Notes under the pieces: model-generated
What the model saw: only the letters and a program-made list of their open reading frames with translations
What the model was told of the DNA's origin: nothing
The model's database searches: none
NCBI RefSeq assembly: GCF_006715635.1
Contig: NZ_VFNP01000001.1
Location: 310,001 to 374,000, forward strand
Reading direction: 5' to 3'
Length of the DNA: 64,000 nt
Source: Streptomyces sp. SLBN-118
GTDB taxonomy: Bacteria > Actinomycetota > Actinomycetes > Streptomycetales > Streptomycetaceae
Shown: piece by piece, positions 23,769 to 32,480 of the stretch
Position numbering within the stretch: position 1 is the first letter of the stretch
Layout of the letters: the number at the start of each line of letters is the position of its first letter
Program-made: the position numbers and the translations under genes

Positions 23769-24443
23769 TCAGCTGGCCGTGCCATGCCCCAGCTTCCTGG
23801 CCCACTCCTGCACTTCGGGTTCGGCCAGGGTGGTGCCCAGCCAGTCGTGGTCGAGGCCGGCTCCTGGTAGGGACGGTACGACCGCGACGTAGAGCCCGGC
23901 GGCACGTGCCGAGGCGATGCCTGTGGCCGAGTCCTCGAAGGCGACGGAACGCTTCGGGGCCACACCGAGTGTCTCGCATGCCGTGAGGTAGAGCTCGGGT
24001 GCAGGCTTGGGGGAACGTACCTCGTCGGCGGCGAACGAGTGGGTGAAGCAGTCGGTGAGGCCGGCCGACCACAGCGCCGCGTCGAGCAGTTCCCGGGGGC
24101 TGTTGCTGGCTACCGCGATGGGCACCGCTGCCCGGCAGGCGCGCACCAGTTCTGCCGCTCCGGGGAGGGCTGCGGCTCCCCGGGAGAGCTCCTTGCGGAC
24201 CCTTGTGAAAAGTTCGGCCGCGAGTTCGGCTCCGGCGCCGGGGCGGCCGAGGTAGTGGGCCATGGCGTCTCCAGCGGCCTCCAGGGTTCGGCCGATGAGC
24301 AGGGCTTTTTGTTCGGGGCCGAAGGGATGGCCGTGCGCGGCGAAGATGGCCCTTTCTGCAACGGTCCAGCATGCTTCGGTGTTGACCAGCAAGCCGTCGC
24401 AGTCGAAGACCACGGCCTCGATGCTGGTGGGGAGCGAGTACAT
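23769..24443 (-). CDS. HAD superfamily hydrolase (beta-phosphoglucomutase-like)
   Basis: A 224-residue HAD phosphatase with all four motifs: VVFDCDGLLVNTE (I, nucleophile Asp), IAVASNSPRELL (II), SPKPAPELYL (III, Lys) and SVAFEDSATGI (IV). The cap insertion after motif I is the helical subclass-I type, as in beta-phosphoglucomutase and phosphoglycolate phosphatase. Substrate is not predictable. ATG at 24443 follows AAAGGACACCTG. It points towards the response regulator gene, with a short unassigned gap between them. Confidence 0.88.
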   Translation of the reverse strand: MYSLPTSIEAVVFDCDGLLVNTEACWTVAERAIFAAHGHPFGPEQKALLIGRTLEAAGDAMAHYLGRPGAGAELAAELFTRVRKELSRGAAALPGAAELVRACRAAVPIAVASNSPRELLDAALWSAGLTDCFTHSFAADEVRSPKPAPELYLTACETLGVAPKRSVAFEDSATGIASARAAGLYVAVVPSLPGAGLDHDWLGTTLAEPEVQEWARKLGHGTAS

Positions 24444-24524
24444 GCAGGTGTCCTTTCGCTGTGGGTCATGCGGGGTTGCCCGTGCGGCGGCTGTCGGTGG
24501 TCTTGTGGTTGCGCCACCGCTGCC

Positions 24525-25198
24525 TCACTGCCCGAGCGCGAGCCGGATACCGAAGGCGGCGATGACCGTGCCGGTGACGCGGTCGAAACAGCGGCGGGCC
24601 GAGAGCCGTTGCAGGCGGTCCCGGAGCCGTCGCGCGCATGCGATCAGCGCGCGGGCGCAGACGACGGCCAGGAGGATGTGAACACCGGCCAGGAGCACGC
24701 CCAGAGCAATGTGCGAGGTTCCGGTGGGGATGAATTGCGGGAGCACAGCAACGTAGAAGGCGCCGATCTTCGGGTTGAGGAGATTGGTCGCGATGCCTTG
24801 CCGCCGGCCGCCGAGCAGCTCATCGTCGGCGCCTCTCCCGGCGTCGGTCCCGGCCCCGGTACCGGTCCCCCGGCCTTCGCTGTGTGCGGGCTGTTGCTTG
24901 ATGAGTGGCGCCAGGTGGCCCACAGCAGCCTGCCGCCCATCCACACCAGGTACGCGGCCCCGGCCCAACGAAGAGTCTCGTATGCGAGGTGAGATGCCGT
25001 CAGCAGCGCGGTCGCACCGAGCGAGGTGAGCGTGCCCCAGACCAGCGTGCCGCTCTGGATGCCGAGGACCACGCCCCAGGCGCGACGCCGGTGTCCGAGC
25101 GCCGCGGTGCGCAGGATGAGAGCGGTATCAAGTCCGGGGGTGAGCGTGAGGAGTCCCACGATCAGGGCGAAAGTCCCTATCGCGTCAACGGTGATCAT
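24525..25198 (-). pseudogene. LysE/RhtB-family exporter with frameshift
   Basis: The start frame (ATG 25198, MITVDAIGTFALIVGLLTLT) encodes the N-terminal half of a LysE translocator: TPGLDTALILRTAALG, GVVLGIQSGTLVWGTLTSLG and AGAAYLVWMGGRLLWATW. The C-terminal half (RQGIATNLLNPKIGAFYVAV, LPQFIPTG, up to the TGA at 24525-24527) lies in another frame. The switch falls in the polar linker at about 24850-24910, in a GC-rich run. The intact family size is about 205-215 residues, so with the frame restored the protein would be full length. Either a recent mutation or a sequencing slip; both halves are well kept. Confidence 0.8.
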
Positions 25199-25240
25199 GA
25201 ACGAACACCCTAAGCCGGACGCCATGGAACGTCCACGATC

Positions 25241-25258
25241 CTGCCCGAAATCGGGCAG
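25241..25258. promoter_or_regulatory. 18-bp perfect palindrome upstream of lysE-like gene
   Basis: CTGCCCGAAATCGGGCAG is a perfect inverted repeat (8-bp arms, AA centre). It ends 43 bp upstream of the minus-strand lysE ATG (25198) and lies 242 bp before the coiled-coil gene on the plus strand. It is not followed by a T-run, so an operator is more likely than a terminator. The binding protein is unknown. Confidence 0.5.
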
Positions 25259-25500
25259 AAATGGCGGCATTCACCGCTGGGTTTGCGCATCACACCCCAG
25301 ACGGCGAGCCTGAGACAGGCCACCGGGCGATCGAGCCGCCCCGTCCACCCCCACCCGGACCCCCACTGGAACGAGGACGGAGCGGCGCCGCTTGTTGTAC
25401 GCCGCGAGCGGGTCGCCGGGGCGCTGAACCGAAGTTGCCGGTCGGACACGCGCCAGGGATCGTTGCCAGTGGAGGGATTGCCCCGGGAAGGAGACAGCCA

Positions 25501-25923
25501 ATGGCTCTGTCTGACACCCTCACCACCCTTGCCGAGCGGGCCAAGGCCGCCGAAGATCACGTCTCCCGGGCCACAGCCCAGAACCGCGAGCAGGTGCAGG
25601 CCGCGGTTGACAGGGCACGCGAAGACGCCCAGGCCCAAGCCGCCAAACTCCAAGAGTCGGCGCGCGGTGCCGAAGCGAAGATTTCGCAGTGGTGGGCCGA
25701 GATGCAGCAGAACTGGCGCGACCACACGGCCGAGGTGAGCAGAGACATCGCGACCCGCAAGCAGGAGCACAACGCGGCTCGTGCGGCCCACGAGGCCGAT
25801 CGGGCGGAGGCGGATGCTGTCGCCGCGGTCGAATTCGCGTTGGCCGCCATCGAAGAGGCAGAGTACGCGGTCCTCGATGCCCAGTTGGCCCGCATGGAGG
25901 CTGACGAGAAGGCAACCGGATAG
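25501..25923 (+). CDS. Coiled-coil protein of unknown function
   Basis: A 140-residue, Ala/Glu-rich protein predicted as almost entirely helical: heptad-like AAEDHVSRATAQNREQVQAA, then KLQESARGAEAKISQWWAEM, then a long Ala/Glu helix to the end. WW at about residue 62 and a lack of signal or membrane segment suggest a cytoplasmic, apolipoprotein-like or cytoskeletal helper. ATG at 25501 follows GGAAGGAGAC. Homologues are common in Streptomyces, but I know of no function. Confidence 0.75.
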   Translation: MALSDTLTTLAERAKAAEDHVSRATAQNREQVQAAVDRAREDAQAQAAKLQESARGAEAKISQWWAEMQQNWRDHTAEVSRDIATRKQEHNAARAAHEADRAEADAVAAVEFALAAIEEAEYAVLDAQLARMEADEKATG

Positions 25924-26046
25924 CGCCCCGACGGCATCGCCAAGCGGGCCGCCCCGGACGATCACCGGAAGCGGCCCGCTTCGTATGAGGGGGACGGGAC
26001 GGGGGCCGGAGGAGGCCACGCAGTTGTGTTGCGCGGCACGGATCCC

Positions 26047-26310
26047 TCAGTGGCGCACCACGGGTTCCGGCGGGATCCCTGGCCGGTCCTTCGGCAGCAG
26101 CAAACTCAGGGCACCCGGCCGGATTCCGCACAGGACGGGGAGGGGTAGCCGTACAGGTTCGCCGTCGATGCCCGCGTCCAGATGCCGCACGTCACCGTGC
26201 AGCGTGATGCCGGGAGCCGACCAGACGACAACCCCTTCCGGGCAGGGCCGATGGTCGTGCGGGAACCTCAAGCCGTGCGCACGGCACCGCCAGGGGCGTG
26301 CATCGGCCAG
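26047..26310 (-). pseudogene. C-terminal remnant of a diacylglycerol kinase-like protein
   Basis: In the frame ending with the TGA at 26047-26049 the translation reads VVVWSAPGITLHGDVRHLDA, then GIDGEPVRLPLPVLCGIRPG, then ALSLLLPKDRPGIPPEP. This is the characteristic C-terminus of YegS/diacylglycerol-kinase catalytic proteins (DGE..., PL.V.I.PGAL..L.P). The ATP-binding N-terminal domain is missing; upstream of about 26310 the frame turns into low-similarity sequence overlapping the PAS-SpoIIE leader. Probably a deletion remnant. Confidence 0.7.
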
Positions 26311-26451
26311 GTCTCGCACACCTTCGGCAGCGCCGTGGGGCCTCGGCCAGGTGCATGGGGCCAACGAATGAAGGCGGGCGAGCGCGGACACTGGATCGCT
26401 CCTAGATTGGAAGGGCGGATAGTCGCACTGACAAGCGACGGACAGCGTGTG

Positions 26452-27687
26452 ATGAACCTGGATATCGATTTCACGGCGTTCTTCGACGCCACACCGAGCC
26501 CGTGCCTGGTGCTGGACACGGACCTGGTGATCCGGTACGTCAACCCGGCATGCGTGAGGATCACCGGGCTGACCAAGGACGAGTTGGTTGGGAAGTACTT
26601 GTTCGACGTCCTGCCGGAAAATCCCGGAATCCGCGGCGACGCAGGACGGAATCTCAAAGCGTCACTGAACCGGCTTGTGGACACCGGGAAGCCGGAAACC
26701 GCGGTGCTGCAGCGGTACGAAGTTCCCCGCCCCGACCAGCCGGGCGGCTTCGAGGAGCGATGGTGGTCGGTGATCCACACCCCACTCTGTGGACCTGGCG
26801 GCACGGTGAAGTGGATCATCCAACAGGTGGAGGACGTCACGGCCTTCGTCCACTCACTCCGTGCACATCAGCTCAGCGAGGAGAGAACTGAGCAGGCGAA
26901 GGGCATGTCGGCCGAGCTCTACGCGCGGGCTGGCGAGCTTGACCGATTGAACCAGGAACTGCGTCAGGCCCATGCCCGTGAACAGCAGGTCGCCGTCACC
27001 CTGCAGGAAGCCATGCTCTCCGTCCCCGACCTGGACCAGCACGGCAACATCGCCGTGCGCTACCTGCCGGCGACCGCGTCACTGAATGTGTGCGGCGACT
27101 GGTACGACGTCGTCGACCTCCCACCCGACCGCTACGCCGTGGCCGTCGGAGACGTCGTCGGCCACGGCCTGCACGCGGCAGCCGTCATGGGCATGCTCCG
27201 CAGCGCCCTGAGCGCCGTCATCCGCGCCCTCCCCAGCCCCGCCCAGGCCCTGGAAGTCCTCGGCCTGTATGCCCGCTCCGTGGACGGCGCGATGGCCGCC
27301 ACCGCGGTCAAGGCACTCATCGACACCCGCAGCAAGCTGATCATCTACAGCAACGCCGGACACCCACCGCCGATCCTGCTACACCCCGACGGGACCTGCG
27401 AACAGCTCGACCAAGCCACCGATCCACCGCTCGGCGCACGCGAGCACCATGTCCCCCGCCCACAGGCCGGCCTCGCCTACACCCCAGGAGACACCCTCGT
27501 GCTGTACACCGACGGCCTCATCGAACGCCGCGGCGAGGACATCGACACCGGCCTGGAACGCCTGACCACAGCCCTGGCCCAGGACCGAACCCTCCCCCCT
27601 GACCTGCTGGCCGACGCGCTCCTGGACCGCCTCGGCGTCGGTGATGGCGCCCCCGACGACATCGCTCTCGTCATCATCCGCCTATAA
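26452..27687 (+). CDS. PAS domain-SpoIIE/PP2C phosphatase
   Basis: A 411-residue signalling phosphatase. A PAS domain (about residues 1-125: FFDATPSPCLVLDTDLVIRY, VNPACVRITGLTKDEL) is joined by a helical linker (about 130-185, Glu/Gln-rich) to a SpoIIE-type PP2C domain (LNVCGDWYDVVDLPPDRYAV; VGDVVGHGLHAAAVMGMLR; SNAGHPPPILL; LVLYTDGLIERRG; GAPDDIALVIIR). Metal ligands in GDWYD, GDVVGHG and PDD are intact. Such proteins act on anti-sigma-factor antagonists or wHTH partners. The frame is open from 26182, but the earlier part overlaps the diacylglycerol-kinase remnant, so I start at ATG 26452; GTG/ATG choice is not settled by a strong ribosome site. A small wHTH gene follows. Confidence 0.85.
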   Translation: MNLDIDFTAFFDATPSPCLVLDTDLVIRYVNPACVRITGLTKDELVGKYLFDVLPENPGIRGDAGRNLKASLNRLVDTGKPETAVLQRYEVPRPDQPGGFEERWWSVIHTPLCGPGGTVKWIIQQVEDVTAFVHSLRAHQLSEERTEQAKGMSAELYARAGELDRLNQELRQAHAREQQVAVTLQEAMLSVPDLDQHGNIAVRYLPATASLNVCGDWYDVVDLPPDRYAVAVGDVVGHGLHAAAVMGMLRSALSAVIRALPSPAQALEVLGLYARSVDGAMAATAVKALIDTRSKLIIYSNAGHPPPILLHPDGTCEQLDQATDPPLGAREHHVPRPQAGLAYTPGDTLVLYTDGLIERRGEDIDTGLERLTTALAQDRTLPPDLLADALLDRLGVGDGAPDDIALVIIRL

Positions 27688-27709
27688 GGCGGTTGGAGGG
27701 GCAGGCAGC

Positions 27710-28009
27710 GTGCATCAGCAGTCAGGGTGGAGCTTCCTCACCGGCCACGCCCGCATGCTCCTGGTCGTCGCACGCGATCCCGCCGCCTGCCTCTGCGACA
27801 TCGCCGCGGCCTGCCACATCACCGAACGCACCGTGCGGGGCATCGTCGTGGGCCTCGAACAGGCCGGCTGTCTCAGCAGGGAGCGGCACGGACGGCGCAC
27901 GCGGTACACGCCCCGCTGGACGGCGCGCGGCGACAAGCCGGTCCCGGGCGGGCGGAACAGAACCGGGCCCAGCCCCGCCGCCCCTTGTACCGCCTTGCCG
28001 CCATCCTGA
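27710..28009 (+). CDS. Small winged-helix (MarR-like) regulator
   Basis: A 99-residue protein whose first 70 residues form a winged HTH: WSFLTGHARMLLVVARDPAA, then CHITERTVRGIVVGLEQAGC, then a wing RERHGRRTRYTPR. GTG at 27710 follows GGTTGGAGGGG and lies 22 bp after the phosphatase gene, so they are likely cotranscribed. Related Streptomyces proteins usually continue with a conserved GRRNRYTVHPDRPFRHP-like tail; here the tail after about residue 70 is Pro/Gly-rich and unlike it, so the C-terminus may have been altered by a frameshift. Confidence 0.65.
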   Translation: MHQQSGWSFLTGHARMLLVVARDPAACLCDIAAACHITERTVRGIVVGLEQAGCLSRERHGRRTRYTPRWTARGDKPVPGGRNRTGPSPAAPCTALPPS

Positions 28010-28092
28010 ACGGGCAACGCCCTTCCCGGCGTTGGCGGCCGTCTGCAGCATCCTGAGGCCCTTCGCGCTCCGGGGGAGCCGGGCGGTACGGG

Positions 28093-29031
28093 TCAGGCGC
28101 CCGCCGCCACCTCCGTCAGCCAGGCGTTCCAGTCGCTCTCGTAGTCCAGCGAGGTGAGGAAGGAACGCGCGGCGGTCCAGTCACCGGTGCGGTAATGGCC
28201 GAGCACGGTCGCGACGTCGGCCGGGTGCCTCTCGACCATGTAGCGGGCGGCGAGGTAGCCCCAGTTGTAGGTGCGGTTGACGTCGCTGTTGGCGTAGGTG
28301 GTGTCGAACAGCGTGCGCAGCGAGTACGTGTGCTTGCCGGCCTCGGCCACCGCGTTGGCGTAGGTGACGCCGCGGTAGGAGTAGGAGACGTACTCCGCGA
28401 TGCCCTCGCCCCACCACACGGTCGGGGTGGTCTGACTGGCGCTGAAGTCGCCGTACAGGTCGAAGCGGCCGTCAAGGTAGTGGGTGTACTCGTGGTTGAG
28501 GTTCCAGATCTGCCAGCCGGGGCTCACGTCGGTGCGCTCGTAGCATATGAACCGCGGCTGGTTGCCGGCCTTGGCCGGATCTCCCTCCAGGTACATGCCG
28601 CCGTTGTTGGTGTCGATGCCGTAGATCTTCCGCGCGTAGGCCTTGTAGTCGGCGCTCGAGTTGAAGACGTCGACCTCCAGGGTGGTGTTGTAGTCGTTCG
28701 CGACCGGTCCCGAGTCCTTGACCACGCTGTGGAAGTAGGCGTCCTGGTTGGCCAGGCTCGCGCAGGTCGCCGTCAGTTGGGCGTTGGTCATCTCCTGGGC
28801 CCGTATGCGCAGTGACGGGCTGCAGTCGTGGACGATCGGAAGGATCCGCGATTCCAGTCGCCCGCCGCTGGTCCCGGTCGCGCCGGGGACGCCCTTGGCG
28901 CTGCCGTGGGCCGGGCGCTGGCCCGGATCCGCGAAGACGTGGTCCGGCGGGGGCTCGGCCTGAGCGGCCTGGGCGGGGGCGGCTGCGGCGGCCGCGATGA
29001 GCAGTGCGGTGGCGATGGCCATGGCGCGCAA
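28093..29031 (-). CDS. Secreted minimal M9-type collagenase/metalloprotease
   Basis: A 312-residue secreted zinc protease. Signal peptide of about 23 residues (basic start, then ATALLIAAAAAAPAQA), Gly/Pro linker, then the M9 catalytic core: NLNHEYTHYLDGRFDLYGDF (HExxH) and WWGEGIAEYVSY, whose Glu is the third zinc ligand of gluzincins. Classical Streptomyces and clostridial collagenases exceed 700 residues with activator, PKD and binding domains; here only the peptidase core and its helper remain. The TTG at 29031 has AGGAG seven bases upstream (AGGAGTGAATC), while the ATG three codons later is too far from it, so I choose TTG. Confidence 0.82.
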   Translation of the reverse strand: MRAMAIATALLIAAAAAAPAQAAQAEPPPDHVFADPGQRPAHGSAKGVPGATGTSGGRLESRILPIVHDCSPSLRIRAQEMTNAQLTATCASLANQDAYFHSVVKDSGPVANDYNTTLEVDVFNSSADYKAYARKIYGIDTNNGGMYLEGDPAKAGNQPRFICYERTDVSPGWQIWNLNHEYTHYLDGRFDLYGDFSASQTTPTVWWGEGIAEYVSYSYRGVTYANAVAEAGKHTYSLRTLFDTTYANSDVNRTYNWGYLAARYMVERHPADVATVLGHYRTGDWTAARSFLTSLDYESDWNAWLTEVAAGA

Positions 29032-29139
29032 GATTCACTCCTGGGGATGGGAGGAGGGGCCCGTCCGTGAAGGGCTGCGCAGTAAAATGGCACATGTCAC
29101 ATGGCTTTTCAATGCTCTTCACAAGGATGTATCGAGCCG

Positions 29140-29559
29140 TCAACTCCGCGCCGGGCGGGCCGATGGAAGTTCTCCGCAGCCGCAGGGGGCGGGAAGAGAG
29201 ACATGGCTGCACAAGCCGGACGTGCCCAACGGCGGTCGCCACGGGCCGTCTGCTTCCCGTGGCAACACGATGAACGCCGTGCCCTTGGTCAGGTCAATGC
29301 TGGAGCGGGGCGGCGCACCGTCGCTCTCGTCGTCCCGCCGCAGCAGCTCCACCCGACGCTGCTCCAGTTCCACCGACTTGTTTCCGTTCACGACCGCCGT
29401 GAATTCATCGAAGGCGGTATTCGACAACGACCGCCCCGTGCGCCGGCGTAGCCACGGGATCAAGCCCAGCCCCGCGAACCATCGCCACGCGCTCTCCACC
29501 AGGGCGAACAAGGCCAGCAGACACGCGAAGGCCGGGAATGACAGGAGCCAGATCGTCAC
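29140..29559 (-). CDS. DUF6191-like membrane-anchored protein
   Basis: This 139-residue protein has one N-terminal membrane segment (residues 3-22, IWLLSFPAFACLLALFAL), then LIPWLRRRTGRSLSNTAFDE, LEQRRVELLRRDDESDGAPP and SSIDLTKGTAFIVLP. The last two are the hallmarks of the small Streptomyces family I know as DUF6191. GTG at 29559 follows GGGGGACC. The natural end of the family is just after AFIVLP; the extra 35 Pro/Cys-rich residues here suggest a lost stop or frameshift near the 3' end. Confidence 0.7.
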   Translation of the reverse strand: MTIWLLSFPAFACLLALFALVESAWRWFAGLGLIPWLRRRTGRSLSNTAFDEFTAVVNGNKSVELEQRRVELLRRDDESDGAPPRSSIDLTKGTAFIVLPREADGPWRPPLGTSGLCSHVSLPAPCGCGELPSARPARS

Positions 29560-29756
29560 AGATGGTCCCCCATCGTCCGCAACCCAGTTGACTGACGGAG
29601 GGGTCGGCGTCGTCCCCGTCGGACGCGCGGACTGCCCCTCGTCCGACTCCTTGGACTCGTCTCGCTGATTGCCATGGGATCACTGTTCTGGATCCGCATC
29701 CCGCAGGGATCAGGCCGGCGTATGATCCGCTTCCCCCATGCGGCGGAGGCGCTGCC

Positions 29757-29933
29757 ATGGGGATCCACCGCATCGTGGAGTGCCGTGGGAACCAACCACC
29801 ACGCAGGGAACACCGCTTCGATGGCAGGCGCACCATCCTGCCGGACCGGCCCATGACGATGTCGCCATGCTTCTGCTGCGCTGTCGCGAATAGTCAAGGG
29901 CACGTCAAATGGGCAACCACGATGCCGGCATGA
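29757..29933 (+). CDS. Possible 58-residue small protein
   Basis: ATG at 29757 is preceded by GGAGG at the ideal distance. The product starts MGIHRIVECRGNQPPRREHR and contains a CFCC motif near residue 42. It ends 24 bp before the marR start on the same strand. No family is recognised and no other evidence supports it. The rest of the gap 29560-29957 shows only GC-driven frames. Confidence 0.3.
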   Translation: MGIHRIVECRGNQPPRREHRFDGRRTILPDRPMTMSPCFCCAVANSQGHVKWATTMPA

Positions 29934-29957
29934 TCAAGCGGCACGGTACAAAGAGGT

Positions 29958-30488
29958 ATGACCCAGCCCCCAGGCGCGCAGGCAGAGAGCGTGAACGACG
30001 TCGACGCTGTCACGCGAGCGGTGCTGACTGCGTCCCGGTTGCTGGTGGCGGTGTCTGCCCGCTCGCTGGCAGCCGTCGAGGACCGTGTCACGCTTCCCCA
30101 GTTCCGACTTCTGGTCGTGCTGTCGACTCATGGCTCCGCCAAACTCGTGGCCCTCGCCGACCTGCTCGGGGTGAAGCCGTCGACGGCGATGCGCATGATC
30201 GACCGGCTCGTCTCAGCAGGTCTGGTGGATCGCCGGACGAATCCCGAGAACCGGCGCGAGACAGTGCTGCGGCTCACCGATGACGGCCATCGGCTGGTCG
30301 AGGACGTCACCGCGCGGCGGCGGGCGGAGATCGCCTCGATCGTGGAACGACTTGCCCCGGAGCAGCGGTCTGCTCTGATCGGGGCGCTGACGGCGTTCAG
30401 CGAGGCGGGCGGTGAACCGCGGGTTCCTGATGAGGGAGCAGGTTTGTATCCGCTCGGCTGGACGGATGCTTCGCCGCTCGGGGGCTAG
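29958..30488 (+). CDS. MarR-family transcriptional regulator
   Basis: The 176 residues show the MarR winged helix: VTLPQFRLLVVLSTHGSAKL, ALADLLGVKPSTAMRMIDRL, VSAGLVDRRTNPENRRETVL (wing with the D-x-R motif) and a C-terminal dimer helix. ATG at 29958 follows AAAGAGG. It stands alone; the target is not obvious. A TTGCA-type palindrome lies 177 bp downstream of its stop (30665-30677). Confidence 0.88.
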   Translation: MTQPPGAQAESVNDVDAVTRAVLTASRLLVAVSARSLAAVEDRVTLPQFRLLVVLSTHGSAKLVALADLLGVKPSTAMRMIDRLVSAGLVDRRTNPENRRETVLRLTDDGHRLVEDVTARRRAEIASIVERLAPEQRSALIGALTAFSEAGGEPRVPDEGAGLYPLGWTDASPLGG

Positions 30489-30817
30489 ATCAGCGTGCCA
30501 CCGCGCGGCTCGACCCGAAATGCATGTCGCCGATCGGCGCGCCTTCACACTCCACAAACAGGGGAGGCCGGTGACGGTCAGTCACGTGGACTCAAGCTGC
30601 GTCACCGTGCCAGTGCCCGCTCCCGTCCAGGGGCCGACCCTCAACCAGCCCCCCGCACGCATCATTGCACAATGCAAAGGTCCATTGCCAGGGCTCAACA
30701 GCCCCGGGAATCCGCTCGTCTCTCACATGCCGGACTGGGCCCTGGAACGGGTGCGGGCTCCGCAGGACCGGGCGACGGCCACCAACCGGTGGCGATGCCC
30801 GGTCCCGGCGCCGTCCT
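30489..30817. other. Convergent gap with TTGCA palindrome
   Basis: No gene seen between the two convergent neighbours. TTGCACAATGCAA at 30665-30677 is a 5-3-5 inverted repeat of the type bound by MarR-family regulators. It is embedded in a locally A/T-richer patch (30655-30700). It is not positioned as a promoter of either neighbour, so it may be left from a lost gene. Confidence 0.35.
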
Positions 30818-31513
30818 CTACTTCGGCCTGACGGCGGCCTCGACCTCCTGGAACGTCTTGGGGTCGACCAGGCCGGTGTCCTCCAGTACTTCCAGGTGAT
30901 CCAGGACGGTCTGGTTGGCCTGGCGGGCATGACGGCGGATCAGGTCGTTCTGGGTGGCCGCCCGCACCTCGCCGATGGTGGCGAAGATCTTTCCGTGCGA
31001 AGCGCGCAGCAGATTGGCGAAGAGACGGTCGAATTCGTCCCCTTGGGCTTCGTCGAGCTGCTTGACCCACCCTTGCTGCTCGGGCGTGGCCTCGTTCGGC
31101 AGCTCGACGCCGAGGATCTTGGCATCCTCACGGACGAGTTGGTCGAGTTTGCTGTGTCCGTCGAGGAGATGGAGTCCCGCGCGCCGAACGGCATCGCTGG
31201 ATGCGTGCGTCTGGGCCAGCCGCCCGGCCGGAATCTCCCACAGCCCGGCTTGGCGTACCTTCACCAGAAAAGTGCGATCCACCTGTGTCACGGGCTGAAC
31301 CCCGCCCTGCGCGCTCTGCCCGGATGTGTCTGAAGCGTCGTAGTGGCCGCCGCTGTGCTGTGGCAGCCCCGCGTTCAACTGGTCGGCCGAGGCTTCCCCG
31401 CCACTGCCCCGGATCGCTATCAGAACGGCGGCGACAACGGCGCACGCGGTAGCAATGACCGCGATGGTCCGCATCGAAACCCTGGACGGTGTTGCGCGTC
31501 GGCTCGGACGCAT
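30818..31513 (-). CDS. DUF4142 protein, membrane-anchored or secreted
   Basis: The 231-residue protein has an N-terminal membrane segment (about residues 16-33, IAVIATACAVVAAVLIA) and a helical DUF4142 domain (about 75-225): DRTFLVKVRQAGLWEIPAGR, LLDGHSKLDQLVREDAKILG, DRLFANLLRASHGKIFATIG. The domain is a ferritin-like four-helix fold found in many exported Streptomyces proteins of unknown role. The frame is open to 31666, but the ATG at 31513 is preceded by GGGAGG at six bases. Stop is TAG at 30818-30820. Confidence 0.85.
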   Translation of the reverse strand: MRPSRRATPSRVSMRTIAVIATACAVVAAVLIAIRGSGGEASADQLNAGLPQHSGGHYDASDTSGQSAQGGVQPVTQVDRTFLVKVRQAGLWEIPAGRLAQTHASSDAVRRAGLHLLDGHSKLDQLVREDAKILGVELPNEATPEQQGWVKQLDEAQGDEFDRLFANLLRASHGKIFATIGEVRAATQNDLIRRHARQANQTVLDHLEVLEDTGLVDPKTFQEVEAAVRPK

Positions 31514-31753
31514 GATGCCTCCCGGTTCGGCATAGAGAGCTCTTTCCTTCATGTCGACGGGAGCAGGCATTTCACGGCGGCTGGCACGGCACGCACCCAG
31601 AGATACGGATGGGACCACCGGGATGTTCAGCAAACGGGGTTGGTCCTCAATGCAGGCCGTCCACACGACACATCACGATCCGCAGCGGCCACGGGAATGC
31701 CGTGCACGGATCGGCTCCCGGGATCTTTGTTCGAGACGGTAGGTTTCTGCGTC

Positions 31754-32149
31754 ATGCCTCTTCTGACCTACACCATGGAGTACTTCGACGAGAGTTCCGC
31801 GCGTCTGCGGAAGTGGGGGGCCGTCCTGCTCGCCGCCACTGGAGCCCTGTGGCTCTGGTTCGCCGTTCTGCTGTTCACGCCCTACACCGTCGATCAGGCG
31901 CAGGGCAGCCCCGCGGACTGCGACTCTCGGCTCTTCACTGACCGGCGGGAAGCCAACGAGCTGGCCGCCGGGGGCGGCCGGTGTGAAGCCGAGCGCGACT
32001 GGCCCGAGCTGCTTGCGGTCCTGGGCGCCTCGATTCCGACAGCCATAGCCGGCACAGCCGTCTTTGCGACAGGCATGACCAGCATCCGCATCAACCGGCA
32101 CCTTTCCGAGGTGGTCCACGCCATCACGCCGCAGGACACCGCTTCCTGA
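31754..32149 (+). CDS. Two-TM membrane protein of unknown function
   Basis: A 131-residue protein with two membrane helices (about residues 21-43, WGAVLLAATGALWLWFAVLL; and about 85-108, LLAVLGASIPTAIAGTAVFA). A short extracytoplasmic loop between them holds two cysteines (SPADCDSRLF; GGGRCEAERDW), possibly a disulfide. ATG at 31754 is weakly supported by AGGT upstream; an internal Met at residue 8 is the alternative. Family not recognised. Confidence 0.6.
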   Translation: MPLLTYTMEYFDESSARLRKWGAVLLAATGALWLWFAVLLFTPYTVDQAQGSPADCDSRLFTDRREANELAAGGGRCEAERDWPELLAVLGASIPTAIAGTAVFATGMTSIRINRHLSEVVHAITPQDTAS

Positions 32150-32262
32150 TACACCACAACCCGACTCCAGGGTGCACAACGCGCTCAGTCGAACACGGGC
32201 AGTTGGGCGTGCAAGCTGGCTATGATCCGATCTTCGCGTACTGGAAACGGGGTGGCTCACCA

Positions 32263-32480
32263 AAGACTGTGGCGAGCCTGCTCGCGGTGTACGCCCACCC
32301 GGACGACGAGTCCCTGTGCTCAGGCGGCGCCGGTGCCCGAACCGCTGTCGTCACGGCCACTTGGGCCCCGGACACCCCGCGCGCTGCAGAACTGGCCGAG
32401 GCGCTCCAGATCCTCGGCGCCGGCAAGCCACGGCATGACCGGCCACCCCGACCACGTCCACACCCACCGAGTGACCGTGC
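32263..32480 (+). pseudogene. PIG-L/LmbE-type deacetylase remnant
   Basis: One frame gives SLLAVYAHPDDESLCSGGAG, then RTAVVTATWAPDTPRAAELA, the N-terminal zinc-binding part (AHPDDE) of GlcNAc-PI/mycothiol-type deacetylases. A shifted frame at about 32438-32490 gives TGHPDHVHTHRVTVLAVQAA, the second zinc motif (HPDHVxxH). The 60 or so residues normally between them are missing and the C-terminal half is absent. Deletion plus frameshift; non-functional. Confidence 0.75.

Noticed and set aside
29556..29903. A 115-residue minus-strand frame overlapping the DUF6191 start
   Set aside because: Arg-rich composition, no motif and no ribosome site; the overlap with the DUF6191 GTG is not enough support.
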